Of a stretch of DNA of 64,000 nt, positions 55,579 to 64,000 are shown one piece after another. Numbering within the stretch: position 1 is the first letter of the stretch; each line of letters starts with the position of its first letter. Location: positions 43,557 to 107,556 of the forward strand of contig JAEZST010000021.1 in the NCBI GenBank assembly GCA_023443865.1. The letters are read 5' to 3'. Made by a program: the position numbers and the translations under genes. Origin of the DNA: Spirochaetota bacterium. GTDB lineage: Bacteria > Spirochaetota > Spirochaetia > Treponematales > Treponemataceae. The notes below the pieces were generated by a model. That model saw only the letters and a list, made by a program, of their open reading frames with translations, made no database searches and was not told the DNA's origin.

Positions 55579-58500
55579 ATGCCGAAATTCGAGGATGGAG
55601 ATACATTTTTAACCAGGAAAAACGTGCGCGCGCATAAAACGCTGATATTGACAATAGTAGTATTACTCTTCCTGCCTTTATGCGCAGTCGCCGGCGGCAA
55701 TCCCGAAAAGGGGCTCCCGAAGGTCGATCGGTTAATCAAGGAACGCAACTATAATGCCGCCATTCTCGAACTTGCCGCCTATATCCAGGAAAACCCCGAG
55801 GATTTTGACGGGGCCCAACAGCGTATTCGCCGAATCATCAAGCTCCGGGAGAATTACAACGAAAAGGCCGATGAACTGTTGGGCGTTCTGGTTAACGATC
55901 CCACCAACGACCAAAAAAAGCTGGAGATGATCGCGTATCTCGAGTCCCTCGAGAAGAATCCCAACGCGGCTACCCAAGCCTTTATCGCCGACACGAAGGC
56001 CGCCGCCCAGTTCACCTATTACCGGGCGAAATTCGACGAAATCCTGACGGTAGGCGATTCCCTTATCGACGCGGGAAACTATGTCGGCGCCGTGAATAAA
56101 TTCGTTGAAGGCTACGTCTTCTATAAGCAGGAATTCGACGAGGTAAGTAGTCCCGAATTGGTAAACGGGGTGAACCGAAGCCTTTCCTCCGTCGCTTCTT
56201 CCCTGCTTGCCTATGCGGCGCTTCAGGCGGAACTCACCGCCGCCGCGGATACCTGCGCGCAGGCCTTATCCTCCGCCGATCTCGCGTTGGTCGATACCTC
56301 CTTTCCCAGGATGCTGACCGCCTTCGCGTCCCTCGCGCAAGTCAGAAACGCCGTGGCCGACGCGGGTTGGTTCTTCGAGGATACCTTCGCCCAAATGCAA
56401 ATCGACGATACAACCCTTACCGAGAATTCCTTCCTCCCCTTCGCCCAACGCTTCACCCTCGGGCGAAAGACAGCGCTTCGGTACGAAGGCGTACTCGGGG
56501 CCATGGATGCCCAATGGGTGGGAATCGCCCAACGTCTCGATAGCCTGGCGCGAGAGCGGCTGCTCTCCTACTGGAACGCCGGTAACCCCCTTTCGGCGGG
56601 CGTAACGCCCCTGGCCGCCCGTTCTTCTCTGTCCGATGCGGTCCGTTTAACGGCGGTAATGGAAGGGCTTTTCGCCGCGCTCTCCGAAATACCTATTCGC
56701 CCCGATACCTGGGGCGTTCCCGACTACGGGTCACTCGCGTACGCCTACCGGGATACCGGTACCTACGCCGTATCGTTTTCCCGTCTGGGCGAAGTATACG
56801 CTTCCTGGCAAACGCTCCGGAATCCGGCGGGAACGTGGGTAGGGGAAACGCCGCGGGCGGAATCGATCCGCGCCGGCAGGGATACGTTTATCGCGGGTTG
56901 CGACTCTGTTCTTACTGGCCTCGCGGGAATTACCGGACAGGCTATCGATATACGAACCGGTACCGCGCTCTTGACTCCCTTCGACGGGTATGCCCAAAGC
57001 TATTCCGGATTGGAACGTTCCCTCCTCGAGGGCATAACGGCGGATACCCTGGATTGGTGGCGAAAGAAGGGCGCGTATCTCGAAGCCTCCTCCCGACTCG
57101 TCTATGAGGCGAGGAAAAACGAGTATGATAAAGCCCTTTCGTTGCTTGAAGGCACGTTCGAGGGGGGAAACCCGCTGGTCTATTACCCCTCTGAGAGCGT
57201 TACGGCCTTTACCGGCGTTCGTTCCGGCATAGCCGCTGACCGTCGCGCCTTTCTCGCCGCGCTTGAGCTCCTCGCCGCGGCGCCCGAAACGGTCCGGGGC
57301 GACCAAACCTATGGGTTTGCCTCTTCGGGCATAAGCGGTAACGTCGCGAAACTTGACGGTTTATCCGTTTTGGCGGCGGACGGAATCGCCAAGGCCAATA
57401 CCCGCATACTTCAGGCCAATCTCGCGAAGCAGGAAGCGGATTTACGCTATTCGCAGGCCCTGGCGGCCTTGAACCAAAATAATTTTCAGTTAGCCCGCGA
57501 TAATCTGCAGCGTTCCCGCGACAAATACAATCAATCGCTCTCGTGGCAGGAATCGGCGGCTCTCCGGGGCGATACGGACCGGAAACTGGAAAAGCTCGGA
57601 AACGACATTACGCGAATCGAAAACGAGACCGTTGTCCGCGAGGTCCGCGCGCTCATATCCAGCGGCAAGAACTTCTATTACCAGGGCAATATCGATCAGG
57701 CCGAGCAAGTATTCAACCAGGCGAAGACTCGATGGAGCGTTACCAACGTGGATCCGAACGCGGAAATCACCAATTGGCTGGACATTATCAAAACCGCGCT
57801 TTCCATGAAGACGGGCCGTACCATTCCGGTTTCCGATCCCCTTTACCCCCAGATGAGCCAGCTTCTCAACGGGGTAAACCTGCAATACGCGAACGGCGCG
57901 GCGCTCATGAAGGCGGGCAACCGTACGGCCGCCCTCGCGGTGCTTACCGACGCGAAAATGAAGCTCCAGCAGTTGAAATTAGTGTACCCGCTCAATCAGG
58001 ACGCGAGCCAATTGATCTTGATGATAGATCAGCTCATCGATCCCGACGCCTTCCGCGAGAATTTTAAACTGCGGCTGAACGATATTCGATCGAGCTATAA
58101 GACCCGGAAACAGGAATCTTACACGGAGCTTCTGGACCTTTATCAGATGAATCCCTCGTATCCCGGCATTAAAACCCTGCTATACGACGTGGAGGTCTAT
58201 CTTGGCATCCGCATTCCCCCGCCGGACCCGGCCGCCATTCGGCGTTCGGACCAGCTTACGGCCTCCGCGAAAAAGATATATGATAGCAATGCCCGTTCTC
58301 AGTTCGATCAGGCCAGATTGCAGCTCGAGGAAGCGCTCAAGCTTAATCCGGACAACCAGGCGGCAATCTTGCTCATTGACCGCATAGCAACGTCTTTGGG
58401 CGGCAGCGGAACGGCGGTGCTTTCGGGCGCGGACGAGCAAAAATACCAGCAGGCGGTGCAGGAATTGCAGAAGGGAAACACGATAAACGCGGCAGCCCTC

Positions 58501-58584
58501 GTCGAACAGCTCCTTCAGAACGTGAAGAATCGCAACTCGTCAAAAATTCTTGATCTCAAGAAGAGGATCGATTCCCTCTTATGA
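55579..58584 (+). CDS. Large exported TPR-like protein
   Basis: The 1001-residue protein starts with a basic region and a hydrophobic helix (about 20-38, LILTIVVLLFLPLCAVAGG) that could be a lipoprotein signal with Cys at LPLC, though the lipobox is imperfect. The rest is almost entirely helical: TPR-like units occur at about 50-95 (LIKERNYNAAILELAAYIQENPEDF), 640-720 (NFQLARDNLQRSRDKYNQSL, GNIDQAEQVFNQAKTRW) and 900-1001 (QFDQARLQLEEALKLNPDNQ). It overlaps the phosphatase gene by 4 bases, so the two are coupled. It diverges from the UPF0164 gene and probably acts in envelope assembly or as a periplasmic scaffold for the sensor. Confidence 0.82.
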   Translation: MPKFEDGDTFLTRKNVRAHKTLILTIVVLLFLPLCAVAGGNPEKGLPKVDRLIKERNYNAAILELAAYIQENPEDFDGAQQRIRRIIKLRENYNEKADELLGVLVNDPTNDQKKLEMIAYLESLEKNPNAATQAFIADTKAAAQFTYYRAKFDEILTVGDSLIDAGNYVGAVNKFVEGYVFYKQEFDEVSSPELVNGVNRSLSSVASSLLAYAALQAELTAAADTCAQALSSADLALVDTSFPRMLTAFASLAQVRNAVADAGWFFEDTFAQMQIDDTTLTENSFLPFAQRFTLGRKTALRYEGVLGAMDAQWVGIAQRLDSLARERLLSYWNAGNPLSAGVTPLAARSSLSDAVRLTAVMEGLFAALSEIPIRPDTWGVPDYGSLAYAYRDTGTYAVSFSRLGEVYASWQTLRNPAGTWVGETPRAESIRAGRDTFIAGCDSVLTGLAGITGQAIDIRTGTALLTPFDGYAQSYSGLERSLLEGITADTLDWWRKKGAYLEASSRLVYEARKNEYDKALSLLEGTFEGGNPLVYYPSESVTAFTGVRSGIAADRRAFLAALELLAAAPETVRGDQTYGFASSGISGNVAKLDGLSVLAADGIAKANTRILQANLAKQEADLRYSQALAALNQNNFQLARDNLQRSRDKYNQSLSWQESAALRGDTDRKLEKLGNDITRIENETVVREVRALISSGKNFYYQGNIDQAEQVFNQAKTRWSVTNVDPNAEITNWLDIIKTALSMKTGRTIPVSDPLYPQMSQLLNGVNLQYANGAALMKAGNRTAALAVLTDAKMKLQQLKLVYPLNQDASQLILMIDQLIDPDAFRENFKLRLNDIRSSYKTRKQESYTELLDLYQMNPSYPGIKTLLYDVEVYLGIRIPPPDPAAIRRSDQLTASAKKIYDSNARSQFDQARLQLEEALKLNPDNQAAILLIDRIATSLGGSGTAVLSGADEQKYQQAVQELQKGNTINAAALVEQLLQNVKNRNSSKILDLKKRIDSLL

Positions 58585-61500
58585 TCCGTTCCGCCCGACT
58601 CGCCCTTATCCCGTTTCTGCTTCTCCTTTTAGCCGCCTTCCCCGCGGTTTCCCGGGACTTTTACTGGGAACACCCTACGCCGGTGGGCCCTTACGATTCT
58701 CGCTTTCCCGATTCTTCCTCAAACGGAGCCGCCAGCGCGATTATCTGGGAAGAGATTGAATCAAGCGGGTCCGACGGCGGCTCAATCTGGCTTTCCATGC
58801 GGATATACACCGGCTTGGAGTGGCGCCAAAAAGATCGCTTCGCGGGTCCCTTCCGATACGCCGGAGAAATACCTTCGATAGCGTCGGTCACCATCGATTC
58901 CCGAAACAAGATCTTGGTTACCGCGGCAACCGCCGCCTCAACCGTATCGGTATTCGTTTCCGAGGATTGGGGCGAGAATTTTTCCCGGGTCGATTTACCC
59001 GTCTCGACGCCTGCCGTCTTGGCGCCGAAGGTTTTTACGACCCGCAACGACGGATACCTTCTTTTCGGTACGAGGGGAAGCGAGGAAAATTTCAATCTCG
59101 TGTGGTCCCATTCGGACGATGGCGTTTCCTGGTCTGCCTTCGAGCCGTTCGCTCCCGCCGCGGGTTTGTCTCAGGCCTTCCTTCCCGATCACGTAACGCA
59201 CGGCAATTCCGATATAATAGTCTTTCAGGCCTTGGGACAGGATAAATCGCCGTACCAACTGTATTCCACCGTCTCGCGCGACTCCGGGGCGTCCTGGAGC
59301 GAACCGACGGTAATAACGGGGTTTACCGAACCCGGAGAATCGCCCGCCTCGGCCGCGGGTCGGAGCGAGAACTGGATTAACCAGCGGGCGAAATTATTGT
59401 CCATCGGTAACTCCGTATCGCTCGTATGGGAACGCTCTCGCACCACGAATCTGAAATACGGGATCTATCTCGCCACCCTTAACGAGTTCGGCGCCCTAAT
59501 CGGAAATCCCGAACGCGTTTCTCCCGCCGACGGAAACTGCTTTGATCCCGATATAGTTGAGCTCGACGGGGCCCCGGCGATTCTCTGGTTCGACAATCGC
59601 AGGGGGGCCAATAGGATTTATTTCTCGCAAAGGCAGGGCCTCTTTTGGAACGAGACGGACCTTGCGCAAACGAATCTCGTTCAAACGTCCTACGATGCGG
59701 TGTTCGGGCGCTTGCTCCCCACGGCCGACGGACTGGAAATATATTGGCAACAGGCGCAACGGAAGGGCGATCAACGGCTCATGCGGCTCGTTCCCGACGA
59801 AACGGTAAGAAAACCCTCTATCGCCCCGGCTAATTTCATTGCCTCAGGAAAGGGGAGGGGCGAGGCAGTCCGGGCGACGGTGCGACTGCCGGAAGATTCT
59901 TCCGGCATAGCCGGTTACGATTGGGCGTGGGCGCTCGGCTCCGAACCGCCGGTCGGGACCCAGATTAAGCTCCTACAAAACCAAACCTCGCTTTCGGTAA
60001 ACGCGGATCAGGACGGAACCTGGTATCTGGGCGTCCGAGCCGCGGATTACGCGGGAAACTGGTCGGAACCGGTTTATATCGCCTATACCCGGGACACGAC
60101 TGCGCCGGTTGCGCCGATAATCGACGCTCCGGATACGGACGAGAAAGGCTTTGGCATTTCCAATAGCCTTACCCTGCGATGGGAACCCGCGGAGCCTGAC
60201 GATATCGCCGGATATTCTTGGAATTTCGAATACCTCGCGCCCGAGACCTATCTCTCGGTTCTCGCCGCTCATAATTCGAGCCGGGGGCAAACCGCGCCCG
60301 TCGCGGTTCCCTCTTCCTTTGACTTTGAGTCGGCCGCCGCGAATCGTTTCAGGGTCTCTCCCCTTTCGCGGACGGTACGCACTCGCGGCGCCTCGACTTC
60401 GATACGCAACGTGGACAACGGAATTTACGCGATTTCCGTCGCCGCGATCGACTCAGTCGGAAACGTAGGCCCCGCGGCGGTGCGATATATTGCCCTGAAT
60501 AAATACGTACCCTATACCTACATTACCTATATCGATTCCAAGGTAGACGAGACCGGCGTGGTTTCCCTTTCGATCATAGGTCGCGGTTTCACGCAGAACG
60601 GTACGGTCAGCTCGCTGTATATCGATCGGGACGGAATCGCACCGTGGGACGTCGATCTGACGAGGGAATCCCGCCGTTTCACGGTGAGCTCGGATCGCGT
60701 GATCCAGAACATCGCCCTCGCGGACCTCGAAGAAGGCGATTACCGCATCGGTTTGCTCCATCCCGTCCGCGGGCTGTATTTCTCGAAGCCGATACTCCAT
60801 GTCGACGCCTTCGGAACCGTAAAATTTGGCGACTTCCGGTATGAGTACAAGCCTTCTTGGGAAATTTCGGCGACCGAGGCGAAACCCGCCCTTAATCCTG
60901 GCCGCATAGTCCTTTATGCCCTGATGCTCTTCGCGCTCATGGCTCTCGCGTTCTCCGTTTTCGGAATCGCGAACACCGCCGCGGACTCTATCCGCATTCA
61001 GCAGGAAGTCGCAGCCCTGCTCACAGGAGACGTTATGCCCTCTGAAAAACGCAAAAAATCGGTAGCCCTTCGCAGCAGAGGCATAAGCCTCCGCTTCAAG
61101 CTCACGCTTTTTACGACGGTCCTCGTCGTTTCGGTAACCTTGTTGATATCGATACCGCTGGGATTGCGCTTCTCAAGCAATCAGGAACGCACCCTCGCCG
61201 CGGGTCTCGCTTCCCGCGTGAACGTCTTATTGGACAGTCTTTCCACCAGCGCCAAAGCCTATCTTCCCAGTCAAAACGTGCTCGAGCTCGGGTTTCTCCC
61301 CGATCAAATGACCGCGTTGGCGGAGGCGACCAGCGCGACCGTCACCGGAAACAGTTCCGGCTCGGCTACGGGCATCTCCTTCGTCTGGGCGACCAACGAC
61401 GCCGAAATCGCGTCGAAAATCGATACGCCCAGTCTGGAGCCGGGCAAGTCGGAAATGCAGGGCGAGGAGAACGACGCGATCATTACCCGGGTTTCGGCCC

Positions 61501-63230
61501 TTGAAGAGCGGGCCGCCCTGGCCGTGGACGAGCTCTCGCAGGGCATAAGCTCCCTAACCCAGGAAGGTATCAAGCTTGCCCTCAATACCGACGCCGCTTC
61601 CGTTCAGCGCCGCGACGAAATTCAGACCATAACGCGACAACTCGAGGAAAAACTCAATAATGAGCTGAACAGGCTATCAAAGGAAGGCTCCGGATCCTGG
61701 CCGACCTACGATCCCGAGTCACTCTCCCGGAGCGTTACCGACTACGTATTCTACAAGCCGGTACTCTACCGGCGTAGCGGCGATCCGAGTTACGTTCACG
61801 GAACGGTACGGGTATCCATCTCGACGCAATCCCTTCTCGCCGCGGTGGACGCGGAGCGCAACGCGCTGATTTCAACCACCCTTACCATAGCGCTCTTCGC
61901 CGTCGCCATGGGAGTCCTGGGCGCCTTGCTTCTCGCTTCCATCATCATTTCGCCCGTGCGCCGCCTCGCCGCGCACGTCGCCATGATTCGCGACACGGAA
62001 GACAAAGAAACCCTGGAAGGCCAGGACCTTCGCCTTCGCTCCCGCGACGAAATCGGCCTCCTGGGCGAGACGATTAACGAAATGACCCATGGACTCGTCA
62101 AGGCCGCAGCAGCCTCCAAAGACCTGACCGTCGGTAAGGAAGTGCAGAAAATGTTTATCCCGCTCGAGACCGACGATCATGGTCGAAAGCTTACCTGCGG
62201 CAGCAGTTCCGACGATCACGTCGACTTCTTCGGCTATTATGAAGGAGCCAAGGGCGTATCGGGCGACTACTTCGATTACATAAAGCTCGACGAGCGGCAC
62301 TACGCCCTGATCAAGTGCGACGTTGCGGGCAAGGGGGTACCGGCGGCGCTTATCATGGTCGAGGTGGCGACGCTCTTCCTCGATTATTTCAAGGATTGGA
62401 AATTCGCGAAGAACGGCTACAAACTCGATTATATCGTATCCCGCATCAACGACCTTATCGAATCCCGGGGCTTTAAGGGCCGATTCGCCGCCTTTACCCT
62501 TTGCATATTCGACGCGGTTTCCGGCGATGCCCACTTCTGCAACGCCGGCGACAATCTCGTGCATATTTACGACAATTCGGAAAAACGCATGAAGGTCATT
62601 CAGCTTCCCGAAAGTTCGGCCGCCGGCGTTTTCCCCACGTTCATGGTAGACATGAAAGGCGGATTCCGGGTTCAGAAAATCCACCTTGATCCGGGCGACG
62701 TCCTCTTTATGTATACTGACGGTATCGAAGAGGCAAAACGCCTTTTCCGCACGAAAAAACTCGAGGTGCACGCCTGCGCGGAACCCGGCTTGGCCGCGGA
62801 AGCGCCCCACGGAAGCCATTCGGTGGGACAGGATAACGAGGAGCTCGGCCCCGAGCGGGTTAACGGGATAATCGAGGCCGTTCTTTCGCGCTCGCCCTAT
62901 CGCCTGGATAAATGGCACGATAGCGATCCTGATTCGGTCTATGAATTCGATTTTACGAAATGCGAGGGAACGATCGAGGAAGCGATTCTCGCCCTCGTTT
63001 CGGTTGAAAAGGTCTTCCGTATGTACCGCGACCCAAAGGCCACGGAGTTTAACCGCGTCCAGGTTGACCGCAAGGTGGACCTTTTCCTCAACAAATATTT
63101 CATGCAATATGGCACGTACTGCGGCAGACGCAAGGATCATTCGGATTATCCCGAATACATGTATTACACCCATCTCAAGGAAGATGACCAATACGATGAT
63201 CTTACGATTCTGGGCGTGCGAAAGAAGTAG
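58581..63230 (+). CDS. Giant membrane sensor with HAMP and SpoIIE/PP2C phosphatase domain
   Basis: The 1549-residue protein has a signal peptide (1-23), a periplasmic region of about 750 residues with BNR/sialidase-like repeats (SEDWGENFSRV, SRDSGASWSEP, SHSDDGVSWS) and fibronectin-like segments, a membrane helix at about 775-795, a second at 836-858, another extracytoplasmic region, and a third helix at about 1094-1123, followed by a HAMP domain and a SpoIIE-type phosphatase from about 1190. The metal-binding acids are intact (KGVSGDYFD, KCDVAGKG, MYTDGIEE, YDDLTIL). An insertion of about 145 residues separates the last two motifs, far longer than usual. It should dephosphorylate an anti-anti-sigma-like partner in response to an envelope signal. 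Confidence 0.88.
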   Translation: MIRSARLALIPFLLLLLAAFPAVSRDFYWEHPTPVGPYDSRFPDSSSNGAASAIIWEEIESSGSDGGSIWLSMRIYTGLEWRQKDRFAGPFRYAGEIPSIASVTIDSRNKILVTAATAASTVSVFVSEDWGENFSRVDLPVSTPAVLAPKVFTTRNDGYLLFGTRGSEENFNLVWSHSDDGVSWSAFEPFAPAAGLSQAFLPDHVTHGNSDIIVFQALGQDKSPYQLYSTVSRDSGASWSEPTVITGFTEPGESPASAAGRSENWINQRAKLLSIGNSVSLVWERSRTTNLKYGIYLATLNEFGALIGNPERVSPADGNCFDPDIVELDGAPAILWFDNRRGANRIYFSQRQGLFWNETDLAQTNLVQTSYDAVFGRLLPTADGLEIYWQQAQRKGDQRLMRLVPDETVRKPSIAPANFIASGKGRGEAVRATVRLPEDSSGIAGYDWAWALGSEPPVGTQIKLLQNQTSLSVNADQDGTWYLGVRAADYAGNWSEPVYIAYTRDTTAPVAPIIDAPDTDEKGFGISNSLTLRWEPAEPDDIAGYSWNFEYLAPETYLSVLAAHNSSRGQTAPVAVPSSFDFESAAANRFRVSPLSRTVRTRGASTSIRNVDNGIYAISVAAIDSVGNVGPAAVRYIALNKYVPYTYITYIDSKVDETGVVSLSIIGRGFTQNGTVSSLYIDRDGIAPWDVDLTRESRRFTVSSDRVIQNIALADLEEGDYRIGLLHPVRGLYFSKPILHVDAFGTVKFGDFRYEYKPSWEISATEAKPALNPGRIVLYALMLFALMALAFSVFGIANTAADSIRIQQEVAALLTGDVMPSEKRKKSVALRSRGISLRFKLTLFTTVLVVSVTLLISIPLGLRFSSNQERTLAAGLASRVNVLLDSLSTSAKAYLPSQNVLELGFLPDQMTALAEATSATVTGNSSGSATGISFVWATNDAEIASKIDTPSLEPGKSEMQGEENDAIITRVSALEERAALAVDELSQGISSLTQEGIKLALNTDAASVQRRDEIQTITRQLEEKLNNELNRLSKEGSGSWPTYDPESLSRSVTDYVFYKPVLYRRSGDPSYVHGTVRVSISTQSLLAAVDAERNALISTTLTIALFAVAMGVLGALLLASIIISPVRRLAAHVAMIRDTEDKETLEGQDLRLRSRDEIGLLGETINEMTHGLVKAAAASKDLTVGKEVQKMFIPLETDDHGRKLTCGSSSDDHVDFFGYYEGAKGVSGDYFDYIKLDERHYALIKCDVAGKGVPAALIMVEVATLFLDYFKDWKFAKNGYKLDYIVSRINDLIESRGFKGRFAAFTLCIFDAVSGDAHFCNAGDNLVHIYDNSEKRMKVIQLPESSAAGVFPTFMVDMKGGFRVQKIHLDPGDVLFMYTDGIEEAKRLFRTKKLEVHACAEPGLAAEAPHGSHSVGQDNEELGPERVNGIIEAVLSRSPYRLDKWHDSDPDSVYEFDFTKCEGTIEEAILALVSVEKVFRMYRDPKATEFNRVQVDRKVDLFLNKYFMQYGTYCGRRKDHSDYPEYMYYTHLKEDDQYDDLTILGVRKK

Positions 63231-63256
63231 GCGAATCGCCGCAAGGAGAAGAGAAA

Positions 63257-63580
63257 ATGGAAGGCCAAAACGGATTAATGGACGACCTTTCGCGCGTCGC
63301 GAACGAAGCGAAATCCGCAATGCGGAAGGCGGGGGCCGCGGCAATCGATAAATTCGAAACATGGCGTCTTGAGCAAAACTTACAGGGCCTGTACGCCAAG
63401 CTTGGTGCCATTATGTACCATCGCATAAGCGGCGAGCCGGCATTATTGAAAAAAGATACCGATCAACAAAAGTTGACCCCGGATATGAACGTCGATCAGG
63501 AAACCGCTGAACTGGTATCGAAAATCTCTCGGTTACGGGAAGAAATCGCCGTTCGGAAGGATACGGTGAACGTCTTTTAG
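63257..63580 (+). CDS. Small coiled-coil protein of unknown function
   Basis: The 107-residue protein begins 26 bases after the phosphatase gene, with AAGGAGAAG 8 bases before the ATG. It consists of an amphipathic helix (DLSRVANEAKSAMRKAGAAAIDKFETWRLEQNLQGLYAKLG), a polar middle and a second helix (DQETAELVSKISRLREEIAVRKDTV). No zinc ribbon or other motif is present. It may be the downstream partner or an adaptor of the sensor phosphatase, but this rests only on position. Confidence 0.7.
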   Translation: MEGQNGLMDDLSRVANEAKSAMRKAGAAAIDKFETWRLEQNLQGLYAKLGAIMYHRISGEPALLKKDTDQQKLTPDMNVDQETAELVSKISRLREEIAVRKDTVNVF

Positions 63581-64000
63581 GGAATTGAAAATAAAACGAA
63601 AAAAAGATGTGAAATAGCTTGACCAAAAATAAGGAAAGGTGATATACATATCGACGTCGCGCTAATGAACGTCAGCATGACGATGAAAATAACGCGGTTC
63701 TTTGATAGTGCTTACTAATGAATGAATAACCTTACGGCTTATCATTCTCTGGTATTACCCCAAAGAATTAAACATCTCGAATTATGGTTCCGGTTTTAAC
63801 CGGCTCATATAAAACGCTCCTGACGCGGAAACCGCGAGGGAGCGAGATCGGGAATCCGAAAGGGTTTTTTAATCGCCTTAGAAAGGCGAACCGATCGCCG
63901 GTCTTTGAAAAAATAAGGGAAGGGAAAGAAGGACGCTGTTTATAAGCGTCGAGAAGGGCCGTAAGGCTTCTTCTTGAGCAGCCGAAGGAACAGGAAGGTT
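63581..64000. other. Gene-free region: strong promoter and structured leader, probably of an rRNA operon
   Basis: No reading frame of note is present. TTGACC (63619-63624) and TATACA (63643-63648) are 18 bases apart. A hairpin at 63815-63844 (CGCTCC..CGCGG-AAA-CCGCG..GGAGCG), a smaller one near 63875-63890 (CGCCTT/AAGGCG), the string GGTCTTTGAAAAAATAAG near 63900 and a hairpin GACGCT/AAGCGTC near 63931-63949 are features of pre-16S leaders. The 16S start sequence is not reached before the window ends, so the identity is inferred. Confidence 0.45.
63619..63648 (+). promoter_or_regulatory. Promoter at the head of the structured leader
   Basis: TTGACC and TATACA with 18-base spacing. TTGATA near 63701 followed by an AT-rich stretch may be a second promoter. 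Confidence 0.55.

Noticed and set aside
1..64000. Insertion sequences, prophage or replication origin
   Set aside because: No transposase, integrase, terminal repeats, phage structural genes or DnaA-box cluster were seen anywhere in the window.

Overview
The window is GC-rich, tightly packed bacterial chromosome and looks like a free-living or gut-type treponeme-like spirochaete. The pointers are a complete V/A-type ATPase operon, a BpuR-like PUR-domain protein, an UPF0164/FadL-like outer-membrane family protein beside a giant SpoIIE-type phosphatase, and two PtsN-like EIIA proteins. The species cannot be named from the sequence alone.

Layout. 1-4011: end of a rubredoxin gene, a small unknown gene, then yajC-secD-secF. 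4136-9415: ispH, valS, a small HD-domain alarmone-type hydrolase, gap. 9514-11793: an AT-richer stretch with a lipoprotein gene, a 473-base gene-free interval and a sigma-54-promoted pair of Hsp20 genes. 11911-23518: a thioredoxin-reductase-like flavoprotein, an acyl-CoA ligase, an RluA-type synthase, a BaiN-type flavoprotein, pgk, a radical SAM protein, oleate hydratase, a TetR regulator and a MATE pump. 23792-25568: tpiA, secG, an EIIA protein. 25688-34736: V/A-ATPase genes (stalk, C, I, K, F, E, A, B, D) plus a UspA-like protein. 34763-42401: flavodoxin-like protein, J-domain protein, map, HtrA protease, a phosphoribosyltransferase, a large exported protein, rnhB. 42422-46790: PUR protein and phosphohexomutase (minus), nifS-nifU (plus). 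46866-49264: a degenerate M23-like protein and a propeller-like protein, divergent from cdd. 49374-54228: HTH-EIIA regulator, transglutaminase-like protein, a second RluA-type synthase, DUF4912 plus a GH57-like protein. 54244-63580: UPF0164 protein, TPR lipoprotein, giant sensor phosphatase, small coiled protein. From about 63600 there is a strong promoter and a structured leader resembling that of an rRNA operon; the 16S gene itself is not reached.

Themes. Central glycolysis (gap, pgk, tpiA, phosphohexomutase) is scattered in single units with clear sigma-70 promoters. Secretion genes (yajC-secDF, secG), envelope proteases and outer-membrane proteins form a second theme, and fatty-acid handling (acyl-CoA ligase, oleate hydratase, TetR) a third. 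The most distinctive observations are: several genes whose -10 hexamer lies only 6 bases before the start codon, implying leaderless mRNAs; a GH57-fold protein that has lost all three catalytic motifs and is paired with DUF4912; a 41-base tandem duplication of a hairpin and ribosome-site cassette just before the ATPase rotor gene; a perfect -24/-12 promoter for hsp20 genes; and several clean palindromes overlapping promoters (gap, acyl-CoA ligase, HTH-EIIA gene, nifS).
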